Shown piece after piece: positions 30,180-39,912 of a DNA stretch of 64,000 bases (position 1 is its first letter; every line of letters starts with the position of its first letter). The position numbers were made by a program, and so were the translations under genes. The notes beneath the pieces are model-generated. The model saw only the letters and a list, made by a program, of their open reading frames with translations, had not been told where the DNA came from and made no database searches. The DNA is from an uncultured Alphaproteobacteria bacterium (lineage in GTDB: Bacteria; Pseudomonadota; Alphaproteobacteria; Caulobacterales; Hyphomonadaceae), in the NCBI GenBank assembly GCA_903842595.1, contig CAIMMO010000230.1:47590-111589 (forward strand), written 5' to 3'.

Positions 30180-31926
30180 CGAAAGACCGCCGCTTCGCCG
30201 GCTGTCGCTGCGCGTCGTCCTGCTTCTGATATTCGCCGTCGCGCTGTCTCCGGTCCTCGTTATCGGCGGGATACGCTGGTCCGGCGATATCGAAAGAGAG
30301 GCGCAGTACCGCCGCGAAAGCATGAAACTCGTTGCACAACTTGCAGCGGGCCGCGCGCAGCGCGCCCTTGAGTCCGCCCCGAGTGCGCTCGAACTCATTG
30401 CTGCGACGATTGAAGACGATCCCTGCAAGGCGCCGCTGAAGCGCGTTGTCGACGCCCTGCCGGCCTTCGGCACGTTCGGCGTCATTGATGCAGGTGGCGC
30501 CGTGCTTTGCTCCACTGTCGCAGGTGCTGTCGGGATCAGCGTTGCGGGGCGCCCCTGGTTCATCGAACTGCGCGAAAGCGGCGCTCCGTTTGTCCAGTCC
30601 TCGCCCCTGATGGCGCTGGTTGCAGGAGAAATGACAATTGCTTCTGCAGCCAGGCTGGAGGACGTCGACGGTGTCTTCACCGGGGCGCTGGTGCTGGGTA
30701 CGCCGGTCAGCACACTGGTCGCCCAGCTCGATCATTCGGACCTGCCGCCATCGTACGAGGTTGCTCTCGTCGATGTGGATGGACACGTGTTCGGCAGCAC
30801 GCACTGGGATCGGATGGACCCCGCCGTGATGGCGCGCCTGTCAGCGGGCGAGACGGGCGCGTTCCCGGCGCAGGCGCAGGGCGGGGCCAAACGCGAAGCT
30901 GCGATTGTACCGCTCGCTGGCAATACCTTTTACGCCATGGTCTCGGCGCCTCCGCCGCCGCCAATCGCCCTTGAATATGTCAACGCCTTCGGCAACTTCG
31001 CGCTGCCCTTGCTCGCCTGGCTCCTGGCGCTGGTAACAGCATGGCTCGCGATGGACCGGCTTGTGCTGCGCTGGCTCGACTATCTCCGCCGCATCGCCAC
31101 GCTCTATGCCAGCGGCAAGCTCACCGTTCAGCCGCTGCGCGCCAGGCAGCAGGCCCCGTTCGAGATCAATGTGCTGGCCGATACACTCGAGGAAATGGCC
31201 GTCCGTATCCGCGACCGGACCAACCGGATGGAAAACGCCCTGCAGGCTCGCGACGCTGCGATGAAGGAGATTCATCATCGCGTTAAGAACAATCTGCAGA
31301 TCATCAACAGCCTGCTCAGCCTGCAGGGGCGCAAGCTTCACGACAAGGCCGCCATCGCGGTGCTCGATGATGCGCGCGCGCGCATCAATGCGCTGTCGCT
31401 GATCCATCGCTCGCTCTACGAGCACGACGACATCACCACTGTGCAGACAAAGTCCTTCCTCAGCGATCTTGTCAGTCACCTCGACCAGGCGCTGGGTGCG
31501 GAGGACCGCGGTATCACGATCGAAAGTGATATCGAGGACGATCGCCTCGATGCGGATTTGGCGGTGCCGCTGGCGCTCTTCACCACGGAGGCCGTGACGA
31601 ACTCCGTGAAGCACGCTTTCCCGGCGACCACAGGCGGCGCCGTGCCCGTTTCCTCCGCGTGGCGCGTACGCGTCAGCTACACTTTGCAGGGCAATGAAGC
31701 GATCCTCGCCGTCGAAGACAATGGTGTCGGCTCAGAGCTGCGCACGCTGGAGAAGTCGACCGGCATCGGCGGTACGCTGATGGCGGCTTTCGCCAAGCAG
31801 GTCCGCGGCAAGCTGGAGGAGAAGTCACTGCCGGAAGGCGGTCGCGCCATCCAGATCCGCATGCCACGCCTCCCGTCCCCGCGTCCGCAGGCTGACCTCG
31901 AACTTGCGCCTGTCGGCGCCGCGTGA
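30169..31926 (+). CDS. phyK: GSR sensor histidine kinase PhyK-like (HisKA_2/HATPase)
   Basis: GTG start overlapping the ecfG stop; two TMs around a periplasmic sensor domain; EIHHRVKNNLQIINSLLSLQ. Confidence 0.85.
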   Translation: MTTDERPPLRRLSLRVVLLLIFAVALSPVLVIGGIRWSGDIEREAQYRRESMKLVAQLAAGRAQRALESAPSALELIAATIEDDPCKAPLKRVVDALPAFGTFGVIDAGGAVLCSTVAGAVGISVAGRPWFIELRESGAPFVQSSPLMALVAGEMTIASAARLEDVDGVFTGALVLGTPVSTLVAQLDHSDLPPSYEVALVDVDGHVFGSTHWDRMDPAVMARLSAGETGAFPAQAQGGAKREAAIVPLAGNTFYAMVSAPPPPPIALEYVNAFGNFALPLLAWLLALVTAWLAMDRLVLRWLDYLRRIATLYASGKLTVQPLRARQQAPFEINVLADTLEEMAVRIRDRTNRMENALQARDAAMKEIHHRVKNNLQIINSLLSLQGRKLHDKAAIAVLDDARARINALSLIHRSLYEHDDITTVQTKSFLSDLVSHLDQALGAEDRGITIESDIEDDRLDADLAVPLALFTTEAVTNSVKHAFPATTGGAVPVSSAWRVRVSYTLQGNEAILAVEDNGVGSELRTLEKSTGIGGTLMAAFAKQVRGKLEEKSLPEGGRAIQIRMPRLPSPRPQADLELAPVGAA

Positions 31927-31939
31927 AGCCACGAGGCAA

Positions 31940-31964
31940 AACAGCCCGGCAATGCCGGGCTGTT
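31940..31964. terminator. bidirectional terminator hairpin
   Basis: AACAGCCCGGC-AAT-GCCGGGCTGTT, perfect 11-bp stem between convergent genes. Confidence 0.75.
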
Positions 31965-31989
31965 GATGGTGCTGGTCGGCTTGAATGTC

Positions 31990-32157
31990 CTACAGGCCCC
32001 GCCGCGTAGCGCCCATCACGAGCGAGACGACGAAGAGCACGAGGAAGATGAAGAACAGGATCTGGGCGATGCCGGCAGCCGAGGCCGCGATGCCGCCGAA
32101 GCCGAAGACGGCCGCGATAACCGCGACGACGAGAAAGACGAGTGTCCAACTGAGCAT
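31990..32157 (-). CDS. DUF1328 small membrane protein (copy 2)
   Basis: [49 protein letters not shown]. Confidence 0.92.
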   Translation of the reverse strand: MLSWTLVFLVVAVIAAVFGFGGIAASAAGIAQILFFIFLVLFVVSLVMGATRRGL

Positions 32158-32177
32158 GACAAGATGTCTCCTGCCCA

Positions 32178-33023
32178 TCAACGTGGCGCAGGCAGCGGGG
32201 TTCCATCGCTCTGCGGCGGCGCCCCGACTGACGAGTCATGGTTGCGGCGTACGGTCAGCCCCGCCAGCTCGATCGAGACCACGTCTTGCGTCAGCCTTCC
32301 GTTCTCCATCTGAAGCACACAGAAACTCGGCGCCGTGCCGCGCAGGCGCGTCGACAGCGTGCCCGATCCCATCTGCACCATTGGCCGCCGCGTGTTGGTG
32401 ATCGCGTGCGCAAACGCGTCGTGGATATGCCCCGTCAGGATCGCGTCGACATGCGCCCGCACGCACAGCCTCAGGGCATCGGTCCCGCGCTTGGTCTGGA
32501 CGGAGACCTGCGAGAGCCCCGGCTCATGCAGAGGGTGATGGCAGATCAGCAACCGCCAGGCATCCTCCCGCCCGCCGGCCAGCAGCGCCAGCGCCGTCTC
32601 GAGATCCTCGATATCGATCACGCCATCCGCCCAGTTCAGCCGGCCCTGAACGCCACGTGCGCTGTTGATCGCCACGATGCGCACCGCCCCGCCGCGCAGC
32701 TCAACCAGCCTGTCGACGCAGTCCATGCCGTCCATGTATCTGGTGTAGCGGGCGAACGGTTTTAGCATCCGGGCCGTCATGTTGATCAACGGTGTGTCGT
32801 GATTACCAGGCGCTGCGATCACCGGAAACTCAAGGTTGTCCAGCCATTCGCGCGCCGCCGCGAATTCGCTGTGCCGGCCCTTTTGTGTGATGTCGCCGGC
32901 GAAGATCACTGCGTCCGGCCTCACCCGCCTGGTGAAAGACCCAAGCTGTTCCAGCGCCGCGCGGTCCTCACGCCCGAAATGCACATCGGAGATGTGGATC
33001 AGCCTGATGGCGTCAGGGTTCAT
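32178..33023 (-). CDS. metallophosphoesterase
   Basis: [36 protein letters not shown]. Confidence 0.93.
   Translation of the reverse strand: MNPDAIRLIHISDVHFGREDRAALEQLGSFTRRVRPDAVIFAGDITQKGRHSEFAAAREWLDNLEFPVIAAPGNHDTPLINMTARMLKPFARYTRYMDGMDCVDRLVELRGGAVRIVAINSARGVQGRLNWADGVIDIEDLETALALLAGGREDAWRLLICHHPLHEPGLSQVSVQTKRGTDALRLCVRAHVDAILTGHIHDAFAHAITNTRRPMVQMGSGTLSTRLRGTAPSFCVLQMENGRLTQDVVSIELAGLTVRRNHDSSVGAPPQSDGTPLPAPR
32180..32204 (-). promoter_or_regulatory. EcfG promoter for DUF1328 copy 2, inside the metallophosphoesterase 3' end
   Basis: + strand AACG-tggcgcaggcagcggg-GTTCC; N16, exact consensus. Confidence 0.8.
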
Positions 33024-33883
33024 TCAGAGCCCGTAAGGCATCGTGACGCGTTCTCGACGAACGTCACATGTAGGTGGGGCGCCGGCTGCATGTGCTCTCC
33101 ATCGGCGATGACGGGAATATCTCCCCCGTCTTCCGCCCCGATGTCCAGCGACGTTGCCGGCGCAACCTCCACGCCCGGCGCATTCCGCCAGTCGGTGAAG
33201 AACGACGTCCACACCACATTCATCGCTCCGGTCGTCGTCGGATTGGCGAGTGACGCCACCTCCATGCCTCTGCCCGCCTTCGTCAGCGAACCAATGATCG
33301 CGCCCACAAAGCTGGATGTCGGCAAGGCTGTGCCCGCGAAAGAATAGCCGTCGCTGTAGGTGGCCTGAAGGTGCATCGTCTTCAGCACTTCGATTGCGGC
33401 GCCCGTCTGCGCCGCAGCCTTGGCAAGGTCTCCGCGCCGAACACTCTCGCGCGCCTCGGCAAAGTACGCCGGTGCGCCTGCCATCATCGCGCAATAGAAG
33501 CGGTCGCCATTCACTTCGCCGGCTGAAAGGCTCTTGAGTTTTGGGCCCTTCAGCACATCGCGCAGCACCATATCCCATGCCTTTTCGCCGTGGATCGAGC
33601 GGGGCAGGAGGTTCATCGTGCCCCCCGGCAGGATCAGCAGGTTCGGCGTGATCGGTCCCACGATCGTCAGGGCCGAGCGTATCGTGCCATCGCCACCCCA
33701 GACAACGAAAAGGTCCGGCGCCATGTCGGCCAGCTCCTTCAACTGGTTCTCGCAGTTTCCAGGATCTGACTCGATCAGGTCAGCACCGTTGATGCCTCCC
33801 TCCCGCAGGACAGCCGTCAGCTTTGCCCGCGCATCAGCTGGGACAGAGCCCGATTTCGGGTTGAACAGCACAATTGATTTCAT
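33020..33883 (-). CDS. diacylglycerol kinase family lipid kinase
   Basis: MKSIVLFNPKSGSVPADARAKL, VVWGGDGTIRSAL, LPGGTMNLLPR; overlaps metallophosphoesterase start. Confidence 0.92.
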   Translation of the reverse strand: MKSIVLFNPKSGSVPADARAKLTAVLREGGINGADLIESDPGNCENQLKELADMAPDLFVVWGGDGTIRSALTIVGPITPNLLILPGGTMNLLPRSIHGEKAWDMVLRDVLKGPKLKSLSAGEVNGDRFYCAMMAGAPAYFAEARESVRRGDLAKAAAQTGAAIEVLKTMHLQATYSDGYSFAGTALPTSSFVGAIIGSLTKAGRGMEVASLANPTTTGAMNVVWTSFFTDWRNAPGVEVAPATSLDIGAEDGGDIPVIADGEHMQPAPHLHVTFVENASRCLTGSE

Positions 33884-34110
33884 GGGTGTGCAGACTTTCC
33901 GGCCAGCAACCACTAACGCGGCCGCGAGCTATTGGTTCTCCGCCGGACACGCGCGTTGACTGAGACCAGCGCCACAACATTTATGGCGGCCAGCAGAACC
34001 ATCCACCGGTGAGTCCAGGGCGCACGACCGGCGCGGCCAGGCCATCCTTGCTGGAACACGCCCGGTCGAGGTCAGCGACGCTCTCTCCAGATTCAATGGA
34101 ATGTGGTGCT

Positions 34111-34470
34111 TTACCCACGATAATCGCCATTGGTCCAATACGTCCGGCCGGAGCGGCGATCGGCGTCGTCGTAACGGCGGGCATTGCCGTCATAAACAAG
34201 AGCCTCGCCATTCGGGCCATAGCCGACAGCGTCGGTGTTCCGGTCGCTCGAAGCGCCGGCCACGCCGCCCGCGATGGCTCCTGTCGCAGCACCAATCGCG
34301 GCGCCCTGGCCGGCATCGCGCGAACCCGTGTTGTTGCCGATGACGGCGCCCGCCGCTGCGCCGAGCAGGCCGCCCGTTACGGCGCCACGCTCCGTGTTGC
34401 CGCTCTGCGTGCAAGCCGCCATTACAAGCGCCGCAAGGGCGCTGACAGCCGTGATCGCAATGATCTTCAT
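34111..34470 (-). CDS. glycine-zipper lipoprotein
   Basis: Lipobox LVMAAC; GLLGAAAGAVIGNNTGSRDAGQGAAIGAATGAIAGGVAG. Confidence 0.85.
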   Translation of the reverse strand: MKIIAITAVSALAALVMAACTQSGNTERGAVTGGLLGAAAGAVIGNNTGSRDAGQGAAIGAATGAIAGGVAGASSDRNTDAVGYGPNGEALVYDGNARRYDDADRRSGRTYWTNGDYRG

Positions 34471-34513
34471 GATCCATCTCCCTGGGTCTGTGTCTGCGAA
34501 CGTCCCTTGGAAG

Positions 34514-34960
34514 CTACAATTCCTTTTTTTGCTGCGGAGCGCGAAGCGCACCCGCAATGCCGCCAACGATCAGGCCAACAACGCTCGCCTGCGCAACAAG
34601 GGCGAACGAGACAGTTGGTGTTGCAGCGGTAGCGACCAGGCCAGCACCCGCGCCGAGCAGTCCGCCGATCGCCATGCCCTCCGCGATCGGGCGTCCGAGA
34701 TCTGGTCGCTGCTTGGCGCCAGGAAGGTGTTCCATGCTCTTCAGATGCATGAGCGCCCGCGAAACGTCCCGCAGGTTGGTTTTCTCGCCCCCAGACATGT
34801 TCTCGGCAGTGCTTTCCGCCAGGCGCTGTGCGTCCAGCTTCCAGCTCTCGAGAATCCGCAGCCGGTCCTTGTGCTTGAGGCCAGGGTAGGTCAGCACCTC
34901 GCCTGGATTGTCGAAGTGTCGTGTGGGTTGCATGACCAGTTCATCGACATGCGTGTTCAT
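34514..34960 (-). CDS. stress-associated hypothetical membrane protein
   Basis: MNTHVDELVMQPTRHFDNPGEVLTYPGLKHKDRLRILESWKLDAQRL + C-terminal hydrophobic Gly-rich segments. Confidence 0.7.
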   Translation of the reverse strand: MNTHVDELVMQPTRHFDNPGEVLTYPGLKHKDRLRILESWKLDAQRLAESTAENMSGGEKTNLRDVSRALMHLKSMEHLPGAKQRPDLGRPIAEGMAIGGLLGAGAGLVATAATPTVSFALVAQASVVGLIVGGIAGALRAPQQKKEL

Positions 34961-34991
34961 GCGCTTCTCCTCGCACACATTGTCAGCCAAC

Positions 34992-35017
34992 AACGGCAGC
35001 CGGTGACATGGAGTTCC
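34992..35017 (-). promoter_or_regulatory. EcfG promoter (N17 spacer) for the 34514-34960 gene
   Basis: + strand AACG-gcagccggtgacatgga-GTTCC. Confidence 0.75.
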
Positions 35018-35040
35018 GGAAAAGAGTCAGCAGAAAATCA

Positions 35041-35062
35041 ACGGCTGGGGGGCTCCAGCCGT
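35041..35062 (-). terminator. intrinsic terminator of the 35090-35890 SDR gene
   Basis: ACGGCTGG-GGGGCT-CCAGCCGT, followed on minus strand by TGATTTTC. Confidence 0.7.
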
Positions 35063-35089
35063 CAACAGCCACATACCATTGCGTGCGGG

Positions 35090-35890
35090 TTAGCTCGGTC
35101 CGTCGCTCGGCAGGCTGGCGTAAGCGATCCCGCCATCCACTGCGATCGAGTCGCCCACGACATAGTCGCCAGCTTTTGATGCAAGAAAGATTGCCGTCCC
35201 AGCCATGTCCTCGTCGCGCCCGATCCGCCGCATCGGCGTGCGCTGCGCAACCATGTCCTCATGATCACGCGCCGCCTTGTTCATCTCGGACGCAAACGGA
35301 CCCGGCGCGATCGCCGTCACGATGATGTTGTCTTGCACCAGCCGCGCCGCCATCCGCTTGGTAAGATAGAGCAGCGACGATTTCGACGCATGATACGAAT
35401 ACGTGTCCCACGGGTTAAGGCGAATGCCGTCGATCGAGCAGATGTTGATCACCTTAGCAGGCCGCTCCGGGCTCGCAGCCTTCTTCAGCGCCGCATGCAG
35501 CGCCTGCGTCAGGAAGAACGGCGACTTAACGTTGAGGTCCATCACCTTGTCCCAGCCATGCTCGGGAAATTCCTCGAACGCCGCGCCCCAGGCCGCGCCC
35601 GCATTGTTGACGAGGATGTCGAGCTTGCCTTCGCGCTTGTAGATTTCCTCCGCCAGCATCTTCCCACCGGCCACCGTCGAAATGTCCTGCGGCAGCGAGA
35701 TGCATTCCGCATGCCCCAGAGCGGTCAGCTCCGCCGCCGTCGCATCACAGGCGTCCGCCTTGCGTGCGGAGATGTAGGTCTTGGCTCCGCTCTCGACGAA
35801 CCCCCGCGCGATCATCTTGCCAATGCCACGCGACCCGCCCGTGACGAGCGCAACACGTCCCTTCAGCGAAAACAGATTGTCGATCATCAT
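35090..35890 (-). CDS. SDR family oxidoreductase
   Basis: VALVTGGSRGIGKMIARGFVESGAKTYISAR, YHASKSSLL. Confidence 0.9.
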   Translation of the reverse strand: MMIDNLFSLKGRVALVTGGSRGIGKMIARGFVESGAKTYISARKADACDATAAELTALGHAECISLPQDISTVAGGKMLAEEIYKREGKLDILVNNAGAAWGAAFEEFPEHGWDKVMDLNVKSPFFLTQALHAALKKAASPERPAKVINICSIDGIRLNPWDTYSYHASKSSLLYLTKRMAARLVQDNIIVTAIAPGPFASEMNKAARDHEDMVAQRTPMRRIGRDEDMAGTAIFLASKAGDYVVGDSIAVDGGIAYASLPSDGPS

Positions 35891-35976
35891 GTGCGCGGCT
35901 CCCGGTGCGTTTCTTGTTGGTGGTCAGGGTAGCGGCCCGCGCACAAAACGCCAACGAGATTGAAGACCCCGAGGGT

Positions 35977-37224
35977 TCACCCAATCAGATGCGCCGCCAA
36001 CGCCGCATAAGCCGGCAACGACACCTTGTCCAAAACCGAATTCCCATTCGCCGCCACTGGATGTGAAGCCAGCCGCGCGATCACAAGCTCGGCCTTGGGC
36101 GCGATCCAGCACACCTGCCCATGGATGCCCCGTGCGGTGAACGCGCCAAGCTCATTGTGCGACACCCACCACTGGTTGCGGTAACTCCAGCCCGTCATCG
36201 TTGTGTAGCCAGCCTTTGCGAAATCCTCCCTCCGCGCGCCGCCCGCAATGTCGTCCACGACGGCGCCAGGCACGACCTGGCGCCCGTTGAACGCCCCGCA
36301 ATTGCGCATCATCTCGCCAAATCGCGCCAGGTCACGCAGCGCAACGTTCATCCCGCCGCCACAAGCCGCCATCCCCGTCGGATCGACGATCAGGCAAGCA
36401 TCCTCCTCGGCGCCGATCTTCTGCCAGATCCGCTCCGAAACCAGCTGCGCCATCGCCTTGCCGGTCACGCGCTGCACCAGCCACGCCAGCACTTCGGTAT
36501 TGCAGGTCTTGTAGGCAAACGCCTGCCCATGCTCGCCCTGCTTCTTCAGCGTCGCCAGGAAGTCGACGATCGAGCGCGGCCCGTCATAGCCTTCCGGCGG
36601 CCTGCTATAGCCAGCCGCGATCCCGTACGTCCGCACTTCGGCTGCCGGGTCTGTGTACGCCTCCGAATACTTCACCCCCACCGTCATATCCATGACGTGC
36701 CGAACGCTCGCATCGCCAAAGGCGGACGCCTTCAACTCCGGCAGGTAGGCCGACACCGGCGCATCCGGATCAATCACGCCCTCATGCGCCTGCGTCGCAG
36801 CCAGCAATCCCACGAACGACTTTGTCACCGAGAATACGATGTGCGGCAGCTCCGGCGCGAGTGCGCCGCGATAGGTCTCGTAGATGACCGCGCCACGGTG
36901 CAGCACCACGATGCCATCGGTGAACATCGCATCGATCGACTGGCCCCATGTCATCATCTCGCCGTCCATCGTCGTGAAGGCGACCGCATCGAGGTCGTCG
37001 CGCAGCTGGCGGGGCAGGGCGCTCGGCGCCCCGGATCCGCGTCGCACATTCACTGTGGCTTTCAGCTCCCGCTGATGGCTGAACGCCCACCGCGTGTTTG
37101 GAAACGAGCTGCCCGACAGGTCCCCGGCATCCGCGCTGACGATCCGGTCCTGCGCCGGCGGAAATCCCTCCATCAGGCCCCGCGCCTTCGGGTCGCTATT
37201 GCCGGCGTTCCACTTCGTGCTCAT
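35977..37224 (-). CDS. beta-lactamase-family serine hydrolase
   Basis: FSVTKSFVG (SxxK), YKTCNTEVLAWLVQRVTG. Confidence 0.88.
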   Translation of the reverse strand: MSTKWNAGNSDPKARGLMEGFPPAQDRIVSADAGDLSGSSFPNTRWAFSHQRELKATVNVRRGSGAPSALPRQLRDDLDAVAFTTMDGEMMTWGQSIDAMFTDGIVVLHRGAVIYETYRGALAPELPHIVFSVTKSFVGLLAATQAHEGVIDPDAPVSAYLPELKASAFGDASVRHVMDMTVGVKYSEAYTDPAAEVRTYGIAAGYSRPPEGYDGPRSIVDFLATLKKQGEHGQAFAYKTCNTEVLAWLVQRVTGKAMAQLVSERIWQKIGAEEDACLIVDPTGMAACGGGMNVALRDLARFGEMMRNCGAFNGRQVVPGAVVDDIAGGARREDFAKAGYTTMTGWSYRNQWWVSHNELGAFTARGIHGQVCWIAPKAELVIARLASHPVAANGNSVLDKVSLPAYAALAAHLIG

Positions 37225-37350
37225 TCCGCTTCCCGCGCGCTGGCCCTGCTTCTTCGCCCGAGCCTAACCGCAAGTCCGTGAAAGACCAGTATGTTTGCAT
37301 GGGAATGATCCGCCTGGGGCGATGGCGCGTACAAGGTGCAGGAAACAAAC

Positions 37351-37926
37351 ATGCGCAAACTTGCTATTCTTCTGCCATCGCTCTGTCTGGCTGCCTGCGC
37401 GTCTGCGCCGGTCGAAGAGCCAGCCTACACCCTTCGCCAGGCCGACGGTGCATTCGAGGTGCGCGCCTATGCGCCAACCATCATTGCGGAAACCACCGTC
37501 GGTGGCGATGCGTTCGCCTCCCGCTTCGAGGGCTTTGGTCCGCTGGCCGACTACATCTTCGCCAAGGAGCGCGACGGCGAGAAGATCGCCATGACTGCCC
37601 CGGTGACGCAGCAGGCAACCACATCGGACGCATGGACAATTGGGTTTACCATGCCGGCAGGTTATTCGATGGAAACACTTCCCGCGCCGGCCAGCGGCAA
37701 CGTCACACTCATCGAGCAGCCCGCGCATACGATGGCCGTGCTCAAATTCACCGGCCTGGCCACCGAGCGCGACATGGATGAGGCAAAGCGCACGCTGATG
37801 CAAAAGGTCGCAAGCGCGGGCCTCGTGACAACTGGCGAACCTGTATTCGCGTTCTACGACCCGCCGTGGACCTTGCCGTTCATGCGCCGAAACGAAGTGA
37901 TGATCGCGCTGGCATCGAACAAGTAG
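37351..37926 (+). CDS. SOUL heme-binding family protein (lipoprotein)
   Basis: Lipobox LCLAAC; FEVRAYAPTIIAETTV, KIAMTAPVTQQ. Confidence 0.92.
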   Translation: MRKLAILLPSLCLAACASAPVEEPAYTLRQADGAFEVRAYAPTIIAETTVGGDAFASRFEGFGPLADYIFAKERDGEKIAMTAPVTQQATTSDAWTIGFTMPAGYSMETLPAPASGNVTLIEQPAHTMAVLKFTGLATERDMDEAKRTLMQKVASAGLVTTGEPVFAFYDPPWTLPFMRRNEVMIALASNK

Positions 37927-38067
37927 TTTTTACGACTTCAAGCAAACGTTGCATTTTCGTTATAACACATCCGTTCGCAGCAGCCGCGCGTATAACTTGA
38001 ATACAAAAGCGCGGTGCACCCGCGAACCGCTCTGCCAACTCGCACATCGACAACAGGAACCGATACA

Positions 38068-38613
38068 ATGAAGTTGCTTCTTCCCATCGCCGCTTTCGCC
38101 CTGATGGGCGTTGCTTGCACCGGCGAAACCGCCCCCGCCACGCCCGCGCCGGCTCCCGTCGCTGAAGCGCCGGCTGCCCCGGCTCCGGTCGAGACGAAGG
38201 ATATCGTCGACACAGCCGTCGGCGCTGGCCAGTTCACCACGCTCGTTGCTGCCGTTCAGGCCGCTGGCCTGGTCGAGACCCTGAAAGGCCCCGGCCCGTT
38301 CACTGTTTTCGCACCAACCGACGCTGCCTTCGCTGCGCTCCCGGCTGGCACGGTTGAAGACCTGCTGAAGCCCGAGAACAAGGCCAAGCTCACCGCGATC
38401 CTCACCTACCACGTTCTGCCGGCCGAAGTGATGTCGTCCGCCATCGGCGCGACGGCGACCGATGTCGCCACGGTTGAAGGCAAGACCGTCAAGGTCGATG
38501 GCAGCACCGCTGGCAAGGTCATGGTCAACGACGCAACCGTCGTCACCGCTGACGTCGATGCCTCCAACGGCGTCATCCACGTCATCGACAAGGTCCTCCT
38601 CCCGCCGATGTAG
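38068..38613 (+). CDS. fasciclin domain lipoprotein
   Basis: [60 protein letters not shown]. Confidence 0.95.
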   Translation: MKLLLPIAAFALMGVACTGETAPATPAPAPVAEAPAAPAPVETKDIVDTAVGAGQFTTLVAAVQAAGLVETLKGPGPFTVFAPTDAAFAALPAGTVEDLLKPENKAKLTAILTYHVLPAEVMSSAIGATATDVATVEGKTVKVDGSTAGKVMVNDATVVTADVDASNGVIHVIDKVLLPPM

Positions 38614-38684
38614 TCAGTCCGCCATCTGGCGTCTGAAGAGCTTCCTCCCCAGCGCAGAAACGTCTGTCCTCCGAACTGCGCTGG

Positions 38685-38714
38685 ACAAGCCGCCCCGTCA
38701 GAAGGGCGGCTTGT
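38685..38714 (+). terminator. intrinsic terminator
   Basis: ACAAGCCGCCC-CGTCAGAA-GGGCGGCTTGT (11-bp perfect stem) then TCCTTTTC. Confidence 0.8.
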
Positions 38715-38726
38715 TCCTTTTCGGGC

Positions 38727-39860
38727 CTAGTACCCCGCCAAACGCGCATAGCGGTCGCGGTGAAAACTCTCGCCGCCATACAGCCCCTCCAGCACGCGCG
38801 CGCGCTTCATGTAGAGGCCTGAGTCGTGCGCATCGGTCATGCCGATGCCGCCATGCATCTGCACCGTCTCGTTCGAAACCAGGTGCAGCGTCTCGCCCGC
38901 GCGCGCCTTGGCCAGCGAGGCAAGCTCTGAAATGTTGTTGGCGTTGCGGTCAAGCGCATCCAGCGCTGCCGCCACGCAGCTCCGCGTCAGCTCCAGCTCT
39001 GTGAACATGATCGCCGCACGATGCTGCAGCGACTGGAACGAGCCGATCAGCTGTCCGAACTGCTTGCGCACCTTCAGGTAGTCGCTCGTCATCTCGAACG
39101 CCGCATCCGCCGCTCCCAGCATCTCGGCCGCAGCGCCAATCCGCGCGCGATCGAGAATCTGCTCCAGCAAACCATACCCGCCGTCCACTGCGCCGAGAAC
39201 CGCGTCAGCGCCAACCTCGACGCCTGCGAAGCTGACATTCGCCGCAGCATGCGCATCCAGCGTCTTCAGCGCCGTCCGGGACACGCCCTTTGCGTCTCCT
39301 GGCACGAGGAAAAGTGTGATCCCTGTCGCGTCCCCCGCATCACCCGACGTGCGCGCCGCCACGATCAGCAGATCCGCCTCGGCGCCATCGACAACATACC
39401 GCTTCTCGCCCGACAGCGCGTAGCCCGCGCTGCTCCTCTTCGCGATCAGCTTCACATGCGCCGGATCATGATGCGGCCGCTCGTCCGCCGCCAGCGCGAC
39501 GATTGCTTCGCCGCCGGCAATCTTGCCGAGCCACGCATCTTTCTGCGGCTGCGACCCGCCCAGCATCAGCGCCGAGGCGCCGATCATCGCCGTCGAGAGC
39601 AGGGGAGAGGCCGCCAACGTGCGCCCCTGCGCTTCCAGAACCTGCCCAAGCCCGACATATCCAAAACCCGATCCGCCAAACTCCTCCGGCACGATTACGC
39701 CGGTGAAACCAAGCTCCGCGATCTCCTTCCACGAACCCGCATCATATGCCTTGCCGTCCTTGCGCAGCGCCCGCAACTGGCTCACCGGGAGCTTCTCGGC
39801 CGCATATGCCTTGGCGCTGTCGCGCAGCATCTGCTGCTCTTCGGTGAGCACGAATGGCAT
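38727..39860 (-). CDS. acyl-CoA dehydrogenase
   Basis: LTEEQQMLRDSAKAYAAEKL, VQMHGGIGMTDAHDSGLYMKRA. Confidence 0.93.
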   Translation of the reverse strand: MPFVLTEEQQMLRDSAKAYAAEKLPVSQLRALRKDGKAYDAGSWKEIAELGFTGVIVPEEFGGSGFGYVGLGQVLEAQGRTLAASPLLSTAMIGASALMLGGSQPQKDAWLGKIAGGEAIVALAADERPHHDPAHVKLIAKRSSAGYALSGEKRYVVDGAEADLLIVAARTSGDAGDATGITLFLVPGDAKGVSRTALKTLDAHAAANVSFAGVEVGADAVLGAVDGGYGLLEQILDRARIGAAAEMLGAADAAFEMTSDYLKVRKQFGQLIGSFQSLQHRAAIMFTELELTRSCVAAALDALDRNANNISELASLAKARAGETLHLVSNETVQMHGGIGMTDAHDSGLYMKRARVLEGLYGGESFHRDRYARLAGY

Positions 39861-39912
39861 TGTGTTCTCCTCGCCAGGTGTGGATCTTGGCGCCAGCTGC
39901 GGCGCCCGTCCT

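Noticed and set aside
36121-37281. 386-aa plus-strand ORF opposite the serine hydrolase (also 39021-40247, 41932-42795)
   Set aside because: His/Arg-rich antisense frames over confident genes; no motif.
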